DNA from: Acidobacteriota bacterium
GTDB lineage: Bacteria; Planctomycetota; Phycisphaerae; WQYP01; JAJZKJ01
Assembly: GCA_021804195.1 (NCBI GenBank)
Contig: JAJZKJ010000188.1
Coordinates: 1 to 5,395, forward strand
Reading direction: 5' to 3'
DNA length: 5,395 bases
Below the pieces are notes generated by a model. That model did no database searches and had not been told where the DNA came from. It was given only the letters and a program-made list of their open reading frames with translations. Positions 1-5,386 of the stretch are shown one piece after another. Positions within the stretch are counted from its first letter, which is position 1, and every line of letters starts with the position of its first letter. Made by a program: the position numbers and the translations under genes.

Positions 1-1
1 C

Positions 2-136
2 CGATGCGCCGTCGAAATCAGCGAACCAGCCACGGAACGGGGGCTGTGTCCACCGGGGCGGATCTTCGACCTGCTGCTGGAGGCGACCACAGATCGCCGC
101 CGGCGGTCCCATGATTCATTCCGCGTCCCCACTTAG
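2..136 (+). CDS. Possible C-terminal tail of an unidentified gene, cut by the left edge
   Basis: Reading frame 2 is open from the window edge to a TAG at 134-136 and gives about 44 residues. It includes a plausible helical stretch (GRIFDLLLEATTDRRRR) and mostly G or C at third codon positions, as in the clear genes of this window. Repeat-rich DNA begins right after the stop, as expected past a gene end. I do not recognise the product. The stretch is too short to be certain: frame 3 is also open through it, and the minus strand has a short open frame as well. No function is proposed. Confidence 0.4.
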   Translation, partial: RCAVEISEPATERGLCPPGRIFDLLLEATTDRRRRSHDSFRVPT

Positions 137-144
137 CCCGAACG

Positions 145-171
145 TTTCACCACAGAGAGATCCCAGCGCGG
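145..171 (+). repeat. Left copy of an inverted dispersed-type repeat ('tttcaccacag' family)
   Basis: This 27-nt segment is the reverse complement of 668-701 apart from 7 extra bases (684-690) in the right copy. The outer 11 bases (145-155) match 691-701 exactly, and the inner 16 bases (156-171) match 668-683 exactly. Short 'accacagaga...cacagag' sequences are, from general knowledge, common intergenic repeats in Verrucomicrobiota and other environmental genomes. That this copy belongs to such a genome-wide family is inference, since only two copies are visible here. Confidence 0.7.
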
Positions 172-191
172 CCTGCGGGCCGCAACCAAAG

Positions 192-222
192 CCATCCACG
201 GATTACGCAGATTCGCGCAGAT
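192..222 (+). repeat. 'gattacgcag' short-tandem dispersed repeat
   Basis: The segment contains GATTACGCAG (201-210) followed directly by ATTCGCGCAG (211-220), two imperfect 10-bp units (7 of 10 matching) preceded by CCATCCACG. This resembles the 'cacggattacgcagatt' intergenic motif I recall from several environmental bacterial genomes. It is non-coding by context and its role is unknown. Confidence 0.5.
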
Positions 223-366
223 GTCCCGGACGAACTGAACCGCGGGACAGGCGAAAAAAGGGTGGCAGCGGGGGGCGATCGGCCAGTTCGAAAATTTGCG
301 CGCCGTGCGAAGAAATACGGAGATTGTGATACGGAGGAACATATTCGACAGCCGCGTGGATCGCAA

Positions 367-408
367 TCCCGCGGCCGTCGTGGCTACGCCCGTTACACGG
401 CCGCGGGA
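367..408. repeat. Perfect 12-bp inverted repeat (hairpin)
   Basis: TCCCGCGGCCGT at 367-378 is exactly complementary to ACGGCCGCGGGA at 397-408, with an 18-nt loop between. It would form a very stable GC-rich stem. It is followed by GATTTTATGGATTT, which is not a continuous T-run, so a rho-independent terminator is possible but weak. It lies more than 200 nt past the nearest possible stop codon. A REP-like element is the alternative. Confidence 0.6.
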
Positions 409-579
409 GATTTTATGGATTTCTTAAGCGTGCCAGAGTGTTTGAAGCGGAATATTTTGGATCTCCTTATTTCTCCGTGCCACAAACCGTCCAAATCTTC
501 GCACGGCACAAAGATTCCGATGTTCGGCGGGGCGTTACCCCCGGCAAGGTCTCCAAAGGCGACTCCGCGATCCGCCGAA

Positions 580-668
580 GGTCGCCGTGGGCGACTAAAC
601 TACTCCGCCTCCGTGCGGACCGGGGGCTATATATTTGGCCGCGGCGCAGTTTAGTCGCCACAGCGACC
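580..668. repeat. Long imperfect inverted repeat, stem of about 21 bp, 46-nt loop
   Basis: The left arm 580-601 and right arm 648-668 pair along their whole length with one mismatch and one bulged G. The shared core is CGACTAAACT against AGTTTAGTCG. The loop (602-647) contains a further small TCCG/CGGA stem and an AT-rich patch (CTATATATTT). The right arm ends exactly where the right 'tttcaccacag'-type repeat begins, so the two may form one composite element at 580-701. No transposase or RNA gene signature is seen. It could be a REP/MITE-like mobile unit or a structured transcript end. Confidence 0.65.
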
Positions 669-701
669 CGCGCTGGGATCTCTGCGTGTTCTGTGGTGAA
701 A
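668..701 (-). repeat. Right copy of the inverted dispersed-type repeat
   Basis: This 34-nt segment is the inverted partner of 145-171. It contains the full CCGCGCTGGGATCTCT block (668-683), a 7-nt segment absent from the left copy (684-690) and the CTGTGGTGAAA block (691-701). The extra bases make it look like the more complete copy, with the left one deleted. It abuts the long stem-loop at 580-668. Confidence 0.7.
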
Positions 702-891
702 AATCCGGCCACGCCCGTCGGCCAGGGGCCCCTCAGCGGCGACTTGCCAATGGCCAGTGGCCTGCCTAACATCATTTGGCTAGGGAATTGTCCGCAATGC
801 CGGTAGCGGTCAGATCGGCTTGAGTCACATGCTTTGGACCCAACGGGGGGCGGAGGCGCGCCGCCTTTGTTGCGCTTAAAAGCGGCCAGTT

Positions 892-895
892 GGAG
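892..895 (+). promoter_or_regulatory. Ribosome binding site (GGAG) supporting the ATG at 906
   Basis: GGAG lies 10 nt upstream of the ATG at 906-908. The longer in-frame alternative starts at a TTG at 834 with no comparable site, and its extra 24 residues are low in complexity. This favours 906 as the start. Confidence 0.45.
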
Positions 896-905
896 CTCTC
901 AGCTT

Positions 906-1622
906 ATGCGCAACGAGGAACAGCCGGGCCGGGTGTTGATGACGCGGTGGTTCACGCGGAGGATCCATTTCCTATTGCAGCGTGGGGATTGGACCGCGCT
1001 GGAAGAAGAATTGCAATGCAACTGGCCCGTGCCGCTGTTGCTCAATTTTCTGGCCCATGGTCGCAGTGAAGTCCGTGAAATGGCGGCCATTTCCCTCATG
1101 TTAACCGGAGACAGCACCGCCATCCCGTCCCTGGTGGAGCGCTTAGGGGACCCCGAGGCCAAAGTGGCGCAGGCCGCGGACCATGCCTTGTGGGCGATTT
1201 GGTGCCGGCACTCCAGCGGCGCCGGGCAAGGGTATTTAAAGTGCGGGGCGTATCATCTCAAACACGGCAACTTCTGCGCGGCGATTGAAAAATTCACCTT
1301 GGCGATCGCGGCGGATCCGGAGTTCCCGGAAGCCTATAACCAGCGTTCCATCGCCTATTACCTGGCGGAGCGCTACGTGGACTCGATCCATGATTGTCTG
1401 CAGGTACTCGAACGCCTGCCGGTGCATTTTGGCGCCATGGCCGGGATGGGGCATTGCTACGTTCATTTGGGGAACCTGGCCGCCGCCCGGGATTGTTACC
1501 GCCATGCCCTGCGCATTCATCCGCGGTTAGATGATGTGGCCGCCGCGCTGGCGCAGATCGACCAGATTCTGCAACGGCGGAGGGGCTGTGACACATCTTC
1601 GCCCGCCCCCCAAGCGGCCTGA
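906..1622 (+). CDS. HEAT-repeat / tetratricopeptide-repeat (TPR) protein
   Basis: The product is 238 aa from the ATG at 906; an in-frame ATG at 939 is also possible. Residues about 40-101 look like HEAT-type alpha-helical repeats (SEVREMAAISLMLTGDSTA, then AIPSLVERLGDPEAKVAQA), as in proteins where repeat pairs stack into a scaffold. Residues about 107-207 form three TPR units with the usual spacing: G-Y-x-KHGNFCAAIEKFTLAIAADP, AYNQRSIAYYLAERYVDSI and MAGMGHCYVHLGNLAAARD followed by YRHALRIHP. Both repeat types bind proteins, so an adaptor role is likely; the partner cannot be told. No signal peptide or membrane segment is evident, which suggests the cytoplasm. The last 25 or so residues are polar and proline-rich and probably disordered. 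The gene stands alone on the plus strand and converges on the kinase gene. Fold assignment is fairly firm; biological role unknown. Confidence 0.85.
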   Translation: MRNEEQPGRVLMTRWFTRRIHFLLQRGDWTALEEELQCNWPVPLLLNFLAHGRSEVREMAAISLMLTGDSTAIPSLVERLGDPEAKVAQAADHALWAIWCRHSSGAGQGYLKCGAYHLKHGNFCAAIEKFTLAIAADPEFPEAYNQRSIAYYLAERYVDSIHDCLQVLERLPVHFGAMAGMGHCYVHLGNLAAARDCYRHALRIHPRLDDVAAALAQIDQILQRRRGCDTSSPAPQAA

Positions 1623-1697
1623 CTTCACCACCCAGGGTCCGTCAAGAAATAGCGTTTACCTCTTGGTGAACGTCGGTGTTTGGCGAGGCGCGGAATG

Positions 1698-1760
1698 CTG
1701 AGCCGCGAGCGGCTCGTGGCGGCAACGGTGGCTGAAAAGTGTCAAGGTTATTAATTGACA
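1698..1760. terminator. Hairpins between convergent genes, possible weak terminators
   Basis: The 150-bp gap between the convergent HEAT/TPR and kinase genes holds two stem-loops. GAGCCG (1700-1705) pairs with CGGCTC (1710-1715) around a CGAG loop; an alternative longer pairing 1702-1720 exists. TGTCAA (1740-1745) pairs with TTGACA (1755-1760) and is followed on the minus strand by CTTTT. Position fits transcription stop for both genes, but neither has a strong T-tract, so assignment as a terminator is tentative. Confidence 0.3.
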
Positions 1761-1772
1761 GTCCTTTCTGGA

Positions 1773-2690
1773 TCAAAGGGCCAGCATTTTTTGGAACGTC
1801 TTTAGGCGGGCATTAATGGCCGGGCGGGTGGCGTGACGCAGCCCCGCCAGCGAGAACGCCTGAATAGTGAAACTGGCCATGATGGTTCCCACGGCCACCG
1901 CTTTCTTGAAGGTGGCGGCATCCCAGTGCCCCCGCGCGGCGAGGTATCCCAGCAACCCGCCGGCGAAACTGTCGCCGGCGCCGGTGGGATCCAGCACTTT
2001 GGCGGTCGGAAACGCCGGCATAGGAAAAAAATCGTTTCCGAACGCCGCCAGGCAGCCGTGCTCGCTTTTCTTGAGCACCACCAGGCGCGGCCCGGATGGC
2101 TTGAGCATACCCCGAATCCGTTGCAATGCCGCAACCAAATTGACTTGGCCGGTCAACAGGCGAGCCTCCAGGTCATTGAGCATCAGTCCATCCACCTGCT
2201 TAAGTCCGGTCCGCACCGGCTGGAGATAGTTACGGATCCACAAATCACGGGTGTCGGCGAGAACCAATTTCGGCCGGGTGAGCTGGGAAAGCAACCGCAG
2301 CTGCAAATGGGGATGCGTGGCGGCCAGGAACACGATGTCGCTGTCCGCGAAGGCCGGCGGAATTTGAGGAGCGGACTCGGCCAGAACATTTAGAGCCACG
2401 GCCGTGGTGGTGGCTTCGTTCAGGGTGGCATCATAACGGCCGCTCCAGCGAAACGTCTTGCTGCCGCGACGGCGCTCCAAACCGCACGTGTCGATATTAG
2501 GATGCGCCAAGGCGCGCGCGAACCGGGAGGGGAAATCCTCTCCCACCACCGCCACCAGTCGAACCCTGCAGAATGCCGCCGCCGCCCAACTGAAGTAGAC
2601 CGCGGATCCACCCAGAACGTCGTGAACCGCGCCGTGGGGCGTCACGACATTGTCAATTCCAATCGAACCTGTAACGAGCAGGGAACTCAT
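1773..2690 (-). CDS. PfkB/ribokinase-family sugar kinase
   Basis: The product is 305 aa, usual for the PfkB family, whose members phosphorylate sugars, nucleosides or related alcohols with ATP. The N-terminus (LLVTGSIGIDNV) is the first Rossmann-like strand; LGGSAVYFSWAAA (26-38) carries the conserved substrate-side Gly-Gly. NDLE (172-175) is the family N-x-x-E magnesium motif. DPTGAGDSFAGG (234-245) is the C-terminal signature, with the GAGD anion hole and catalytic base Asp240. FRWSGRYDATLNEA (80-93) is reminiscent of a widespread but biochemically unassigned sugar-kinase clade; this is recollection, not a search. It follows the GH20 gene on the same strand after 53 bp, so co-transcription is plausible. 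No Shine-Dalgarno sequence precedes the ATG; the leader consists of ACCATAAACC-type repeats. Substrate unknown; a released hexosamine is only one possibility. The interior holds the 26 bp duplicated at the window end. Confidence 0.93.
   Translation of the reverse strand: MSSLLVTGSIGIDNVVTPHGAVHDVLGGSAVYFSWAAAAFCRVRLVAVVGEDFPSRFARALAHPNIDTCGLERRRGSKTFRWSGRYDATLNEATTTAVALNVLAESAPQIPPAFADSDIVFLAATHPHLQLRLLSQLTRPKLVLADTRDLWIRNYLQPVRTGLKQVDGLMLNDLEARLLTGQVNLVAALQRIRGMLKPSGPRLVVLKKSEHGCLAAFGNDFFPMPAFPTAKVLDPTGAGDSFAGGLLGYLAARGHWDAATFKKAVAVGTIMASFTIQAFSLAGLRHATRPAINARLKTFQKMLAL
2213..2238. repeat. 26-bp segment repeated exactly at the right end of the window
   Basis: This segment is identical, same orientation, to 5370-5395. 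Here it is ordinary coding sequence of the kinase (around residues 151-160, including IRNYLQPV), so this copy looks native. Identity stops at its left side (2212 is C, 5369 is G); on the right the window ends, so the true match could be longer. Confidence 0.9.
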
Positions 2691-2693
2691 AAC

Positions 2694-2739
2694 ACCATAA
2701 ACCAGTAACCATAAACCAAAAACTGGAAACGATAAACCC
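2694..2739. repeat. ACCATAAACC-type short repeats in the GH20-kinase gap
   Basis: ACCATAAACCA occurs exactly at 2694-2704 and 2708-2718 (14-bp period), with a degenerate third copy ACGATAAACCC at 2729-2739 (9 of 11 matching). CCAGT (2702-2706) and ACTGG (2722-2726) can pair. The A/C-rich strand and low complexity set it apart from the flanking genes. It fills almost the whole 53-bp spacer and forms the kinase leader, read on the minus strand as GGTTTATGGT units. Confidence 0.6.
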
Positions 2740-2743
2740 GAAA

Positions 2744-4609
2744 CTACCGGAGTCGGCGGTATTCCGACTCAATCCGCTTAAAATGGGCGTCCACATCGGC
2801 CCAGCGCGATTTCTTATTGCGCTTCCGCCAGAGCACCTTGAATTCCCGCCGCAGGCGGCGAATATCGGCGATCAGTGCGGCAATTTCCCGCCGTGCCGAC
2901 TCGGGCGCGGCGGTGTGCTGCGCCCGCAACATGGTGCGCCGCAGCGTATGGCGAATAACGCGAATGGTGAAACTTAACTCCTGCCAAACCAGCGCTAAAT
3001 CCCGGTTGGGACTGGGCAGTTGTTTAAGTGTAGCCAGATGCCGTTCGAGGCGGGCTATTTCGCTGGCCATGCGGTTCTGGCGGGCTTTTTCCAGATACGT
3101 CGTTTGCGCCCACGGCTCGCGGAAAAGGTGGAAGTCCAGCGAGCTGTTCGGCAGCGGGTCACGGTTAATGCGCTGATAAACGTTGCCGATATCCGCGGCC
3201 AGTTGAGCGATCCGGCCGCTGGAATCGGCGAAAAGCTGAGCGCTCACCGCATCGATAATCGCGGCATCGCTGGCCAGCCCATGATTCCACGCAACCGCCG
3301 CTCCAAAAGCCATCGGCAGCAGGCTGACCGCCAGCAGCTGCTGGTGGCCGTTATCACCCCAATCGGTGTTCAGGTAGCCGACGGCGCCACGTTGCAGTCC
3401 GCCGGTCGCCGCTCCACGCATATTCGCCAGGGCATTGGCCGTCCGCCCGGCCAGCGAACCCCAGCTGCTGGTGCCAGGACAAACGTAAAATGGCCGACCG
3501 CAGGAAGCGAACAATTTTCCGTGCTCCAGAAACGGGTGTTGAGCGCCGTAACCCCATTCCAGAACGGTCGCGTTCGCCGGTAGTTCACGGATCAGCTCCG
3601 GATATTTCAGAATAATGTCACCCCACAGCTGCACGCGTTTGCCATGTTCGGCCGCGGCATCGGCACAAAACTTAATCCACTCCACATACAACCGTCCGAC
3701 GCCTTGTTTCTGCGCCTCCGCCTGGCTGCGTCCGACGCCCAGGTCGTAGGCCTCGTCGCAGCAGATATTAAACTGGCTGCTGGAAAAGTTCGGCAAAAAG
3801 TCGGCGTACATTTCCGTGATAAGCGTTTTGGCCCGCGGATCGGTCACGCACAGCGACCAAGGATCATCGGACCAGCAGGTCAAACCGCGCTGCTTTAGAT
3901 CGGCCGGCTCCGCCTCCGCCAGAGGTCGATAGCGCGGGTGACGGAGAATCTTCTCAAAATGGCCCAGGGAAGTCAGTGACGGCACGAAATCGATGTGCCG
4001 CAGGCGGCAGGCCTTATCAATCCGTTTCAGCTCGCGCGCGGTCAACGGCGTGGTATCGGCATACATCTCGCGATGCCGCTTAAAAGCGTAGACATTCTCG
4101 ATGTAAAGCTGAAATTCGTTGATCTTCAATTCCGCCAGCTTCTCCACCAGCCACAGAATCGTCTGTACTTTAGGAACTTTGCCGCGCGAAATATCGTGGT
4201 AGAAGCCGCGTCGCGCGAAGTCGGGCTGATCGGCGATGTGCAGGCAGGGCCAGGAGCGCCGGCAAGACCGGGTGATCTGATGCAACGTTTGGACGGCGTA
4301 AAACAGCCCCACCGGCGTTTTCGCCCGCACTTCCACCCGGTCCGAACGAATGTCGATGGTGTAACCTTGTTCGTGTTCGATGGCGGCGTCCAACCGCAGG
4401 TGAATGGCTTGCGCCTTCGGCGGCGGAGCGGTTTCAATCCAGCACCACCGGCCGGCTCGACTCTGCAGTGACTTTTCCAGTGCTTTAACCGCCAGCAACA
4501 GGCCTGGATCACGCCCCTCCACACAAATAAAGCCGACGCGCGGCAGCTCCCATTGACCGGGGCGTCTGCTGATTCGACGGGGTGGAGGCAGCAGGGGAAT
4601 ATTGTTCAT
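2744..4609 (-). CDS. Family 20 glycoside hydrolase (beta-N-acetylhexosaminidase-like)
   Basis: The product is 621 aa. GH20 enzymes remove terminal beta-linked N-acetylhexosamines by substrate-assisted catalysis. Residues 1 to about 130 match the GH20b accessory domain (GYTIDIRSDRVEVRAKTPVG, then LFYAVQTLHQ). The catalytic barrel starts near RRGFYHDISRGKVPK (133-147) and includes INEFQLYIENVYAF (163-176) and IDFVPSLTSLGHFE (206-219). CCDEAYDLGVGRS (283-295) carries the expected Asp285-Glu286 pair. Conserved tryptophans that could line the sugar site are W329 (QLWGD), W352 (EWGYG), W383 (SSWGS) and W417 (TDWGD). Residues from about 500 on are helical, rich in Arg and Lys. An in-frame ATG at 4813 would add 68 residues, but that stretch reads through the MITE-like element; the ATG at 4609 has a GGGAG 10 nt upstream and begins just before the GH20b fold. 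No signal peptide is visible, so the enzyme may be cytoplasmic and act on imported oligosaccharides. It is first in a likely two-gene unit with the kinase. Confidence 0.92.
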   Translation of the reverse strand: MNNIPLLPPPRRISRRPGQWELPRVGFICVEGRDPGLLLAVKALEKSLQSRAGRWCWIETAPPPKAQAIHLRLDAAIEHEQGYTIDIRSDRVEVRAKTPVGLFYAVQTLHQITRSCRRSWPCLHIADQPDFARRGFYHDISRGKVPKVQTILWLVEKLAELKINEFQLYIENVYAFKRHREMYADTTPLTARELKRIDKACRLRHIDFVPSLTSLGHFEKILRHPRYRPLAEAEPADLKQRGLTCWSDDPWSLCVTDPRAKTLITEMYADFLPNFSSSQFNICCDEAYDLGVGRSQAEAQKQGVGRLYVEWIKFCADAAAEHGKRVQLWGDIILKYPELIRELPANATVLEWGYGAQHPFLEHGKLFASCGRPFYVCPGTSSWGSLAGRTANALANMRGAATGGLQRGAVGYLNTDWGDNGHQQLLAVSLLPMAFGAAVAWNHGLASDAAIIDAVSAQLFADSSGRIAQLAADIGNVYQRINRDPLPNSSLDFHLFREPWAQTTYLEKARQNRMASEIARLERHLATLKQLPSPNRDLALVWQELSFTIRVIRHTLRRTMLRAQHTAAPESARREIAALIADIRRLRREFKVLWRKRNKKSRWADVDAHFKRIESEYRRLR

Positions 4610-4619
4610 GGCCAGGTCA

Positions 4620-4624
4620 CTCCC
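4620..4624 (-). promoter_or_regulatory. Ribosome binding site (GGGAG) of the GH20 gene
   Basis: GGGAG on the minus strand ends 10 nt before the ATG at 4609. It decides in favour of this start over the 204-nt longer in-frame alternative at 4813. Confidence 0.6.
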
Positions 4625-4635
4625 GAAAAAGCCGC

Positions 4636-4665
4636 ATAATAAGAGACAGTCCGACCGCGGCACAA
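4636..4665 (-). promoter_or_regulatory. Candidate promoter for the GH20-kinase unit
   Basis: On the minus strand TATTAT (4641-4636) matches the -10 consensus at 5 of 6 positions. TTGTGC (4665-4660), 18 nt upstream, matches the -35 at only 3 of 6. Transcription would begin about 20 nt before the start codon, with the ribosome binding site inside the short leader. The position is good and the -35 weak, so this is tentative. Confidence 0.35.
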
Positions 4666-4692
4666 GCCGGCTGTCGCATCGGTGGAAGCCAA

Positions 4693-4815
4693 GGGTGTGG
4701 CCGGATTTTGTAGCAAGGACGTGCCGACGGACGGCATCAATGCCGCCGTTGAGGCGGTTGGGGATTTGGCACTGTCGCTGAGGACCGGCATGGGCCAAGA
4801 AATCTGGCCACACCC
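4693..4815. mobile_element. MITE-like element, 123 bp, 16-bp terminal inverted repeats
   Basis: GGGTGTGGCCGGATTT (4693-4708) and AAATCTGGCCACACCC (4800-4815) are inverted repeats with one mismatch in 16. Directly outside them lie GAAGCCAA (4685-4692) and GAAGCCGA (4816-4823), an 8-bp direct repeat with one mismatch, which looks like a target-site duplication. The 91-bp interior has no credible ORF but contains internal stems such as CCGCC/GGCGG (4743-4757). Together this fits a small non-autonomous element that inserted between the two divergent genes. No transposase is present here, so its mobiliser is unknown. A palindromic REP-type unit with a chance flanking match is the alternative. Confidence 0.55.
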
Positions 4816-4841
4816 GAAGCCGACATGAAGCCCGTCGGCGA

Positions 4842-4868
4842 TTGACTCCGCCGCGGGGGCGCTATACT
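4842..4868 (+). promoter_or_regulatory. Candidate sigma-70-type promoter for ppdK
   Basis: TTGACT (4842-4847, 5 of 6 to the -35 consensus) and TATACT (4863-4868, 5 of 6 to the -10) are separated by 15 nt, shorter than the preferred 17. It lies just right of the MITE-like element and would give a leader of roughly 130 nt before ppdK. Confidence 0.45.
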
Positions 4869-4875
4869 CTAAAGC

Positions 4876-5008
4876 TCTTGGTCCCGCTGGCTTGAACCGG
4901 ACCGGCGGGTGGGGTAATCGTATAGCGTTGGGATACCGGTCACCGGGATTGACGCGCCGCGGCGCGCCGGATAACCACCGGATCACCATTACTCGAAAGG
5001 GTTTCACC
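4876..5008 (+). other. Structured 5' leader of ppdK
   Basis: If the promoter at 4842-4868 is used, the leader holds an 8-bp stem (4883-4890 with 4902-4909, one G-U pair, 11-nt loop), then a perfect 14-bp palindrome CGCGCCGCGGCGCG (4953-4966) flanked by CCGG-containing arms. I do not recognise a known riboswitch. A regulatory hairpin is possible, but GC-rich DNA forms such stems by chance. Confidence 0.3.
4995..5001 (+). promoter_or_regulatory. Ribosome binding site (GAAAGGG) of ppdK
   Basis: GAAAGGG ends 7 nt before the ATG at 5009. It shows that the in-frame upstream ATG at 4892 is not the start; the residues in between come from the structured leader. Confidence 0.65.
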
Positions 5009-5386
5009 ATGGCGGACAAAATGGTCTATTTCTTTGGCAACGGCAAGGCGGAAGGCGGCGCCAAAGATAAAATGATGCTCGGCGGCAAAGGCGCCAACTT
5101 GGCGGAGATGACCAATATTGGCCTGCCCGTTCCGCCGGGTTTCACCATCACCACCGACTGCTGTGCGGCGTATTACCAGAGCGGCCAGCAGTTCCCGCCT
5201 GGTCTGGTAGAGCAGATCGACGAGAACCTGCGGCGGCTGGAACAGACCGTGGGCAAAAAGCTGGGCGACCCCGTTAATCCGTTGCTGGTCTCGTGCCGCA
5301 GCGGCGCCGCCGTCTCCATGCCCGGCATGATGGACACGGTGCTGAACCTCGGGTTAACCGCCTCGAACGGCACCGGCTGGAGATAG
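5009..5386 (+). CDS. ppdK: Pyruvate, phosphate dikinase, N-terminal fragment broken by a premature stop
   Basis: Pyruvate, phosphate dikinase interconverts pyruvate, ATP and phosphate with phosphoenolpyruvate, AMP and pyrophosphate in central carbon metabolism. The first 116 or so residues match the start of the nucleotide-binding domain: [23 protein letters not shown] (24-34) with ATP-site Lys27, [12 protein letters not shown] (38-49), and [20 protein letters not shown] (97-116) with ATP-site Arg97. Full-length enzymes have roughly 870-900 residues; this frame stops at a TAG (5384-5386) after 125. The break falls just past the conserved [13 protein letters not shown] block, and the last codons lie in a 26-bp sequence identical to the kinase gene interior. 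The N-terminal part shows no sign of decay, so I infer that the true gene continues and that the last 20-odd bases are an assembly chimera. A natural rearrangement is less likely. Confidence 0.9.
   Translation: MADKMVYFFGNGKAEGGAKDKMMLGGKGANLAEMTNIGLPVPPGFTITTDCCAAYYQSGQQFPPGLVEQIDENLRRLEQTVGKKLGDPVNPLLVSCRSGAAVSMPGMMDTVLNLGLTASNGTGWR

Larger units (their letters stand above)
137..905. other. Repeat-rich intergenic region, no convincing gene
   Basis: About 770 bases lie between the possible gene tail and the HEAT/TPR gene. Several frames are open for 70-130 codons, but their translations are rich in Arg, Ser, Pro and Gly, lack any recognisable domain and run across the inverted repeats listed separately, so I treat them as non-coding. 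The region holds a pair of inverted 'accacagaga' repeats, a 'gattacgcag' motif, a 12-bp perfect hairpin and a long stem-loop. Positions 702-905 contain a GGGGCCCC palindrome at 726-733 and otherwise nothing I can assign. No clear promoter for the downstream gene was seen. Confidence 0.7.

Noticed and set aside
262..806. Overlapping plus-strand open frames (262-654 and 438-806) as genes
   Set aside because: They run through the inverted repeats, have no ribosome site or domain, and their composition is rich in Arg, Ser and Pro, as expected from out-of-frame GC-rich DNA.
834..905. TTG start at 834 for the HEAT/TPR gene
   Set aside because: It is a weak start codon without a ribosome site; the added residues are low in complexity and no domain needs them.
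137..905. CRISPR array or tRNA/rRNA gene in the gene-free region
   Set aside because: The repeats are few, inverted or irregularly spaced with no spacer pattern, and no cloverleaf or rRNA core sequence is seen.
1833..2393. Long plus-strand frame opposite the kinase gene
   Set aside because: It is an antisense shadow of the kinase, whose motifs and length are unambiguous.
3020..4471. Plus-strand frames opposite the GH20 gene (for example 3020-3583 and 3995-4471)
   Set aside because: They are antisense shadows of a well-supported hydrolase, with no recognisable domain of their own.
4610..4813. N-terminal extension of the GH20 protein to an ATG at 4813
   Set aside because: The extra 68 codons translate the MITE-like element and its flank; the ATG at 4609 has a ribosome site and begins at the expected domain edge.
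4892..5008. Upstream start of ppdK at 4892
   Set aside because: The extra residues derive from the GC-rich palindromic leader, whereas the ATG at 5009 has GAAAGGG 7 nt upstream and matches the usual start of the family.
5009..5386. ppdK as a natural pseudogene or a stand-alone short protein
   Set aside because: The coding part is fully conserved, and the stop lies entirely in the 26-bp duplicate at the sequence end, which fits an assembly artefact better.
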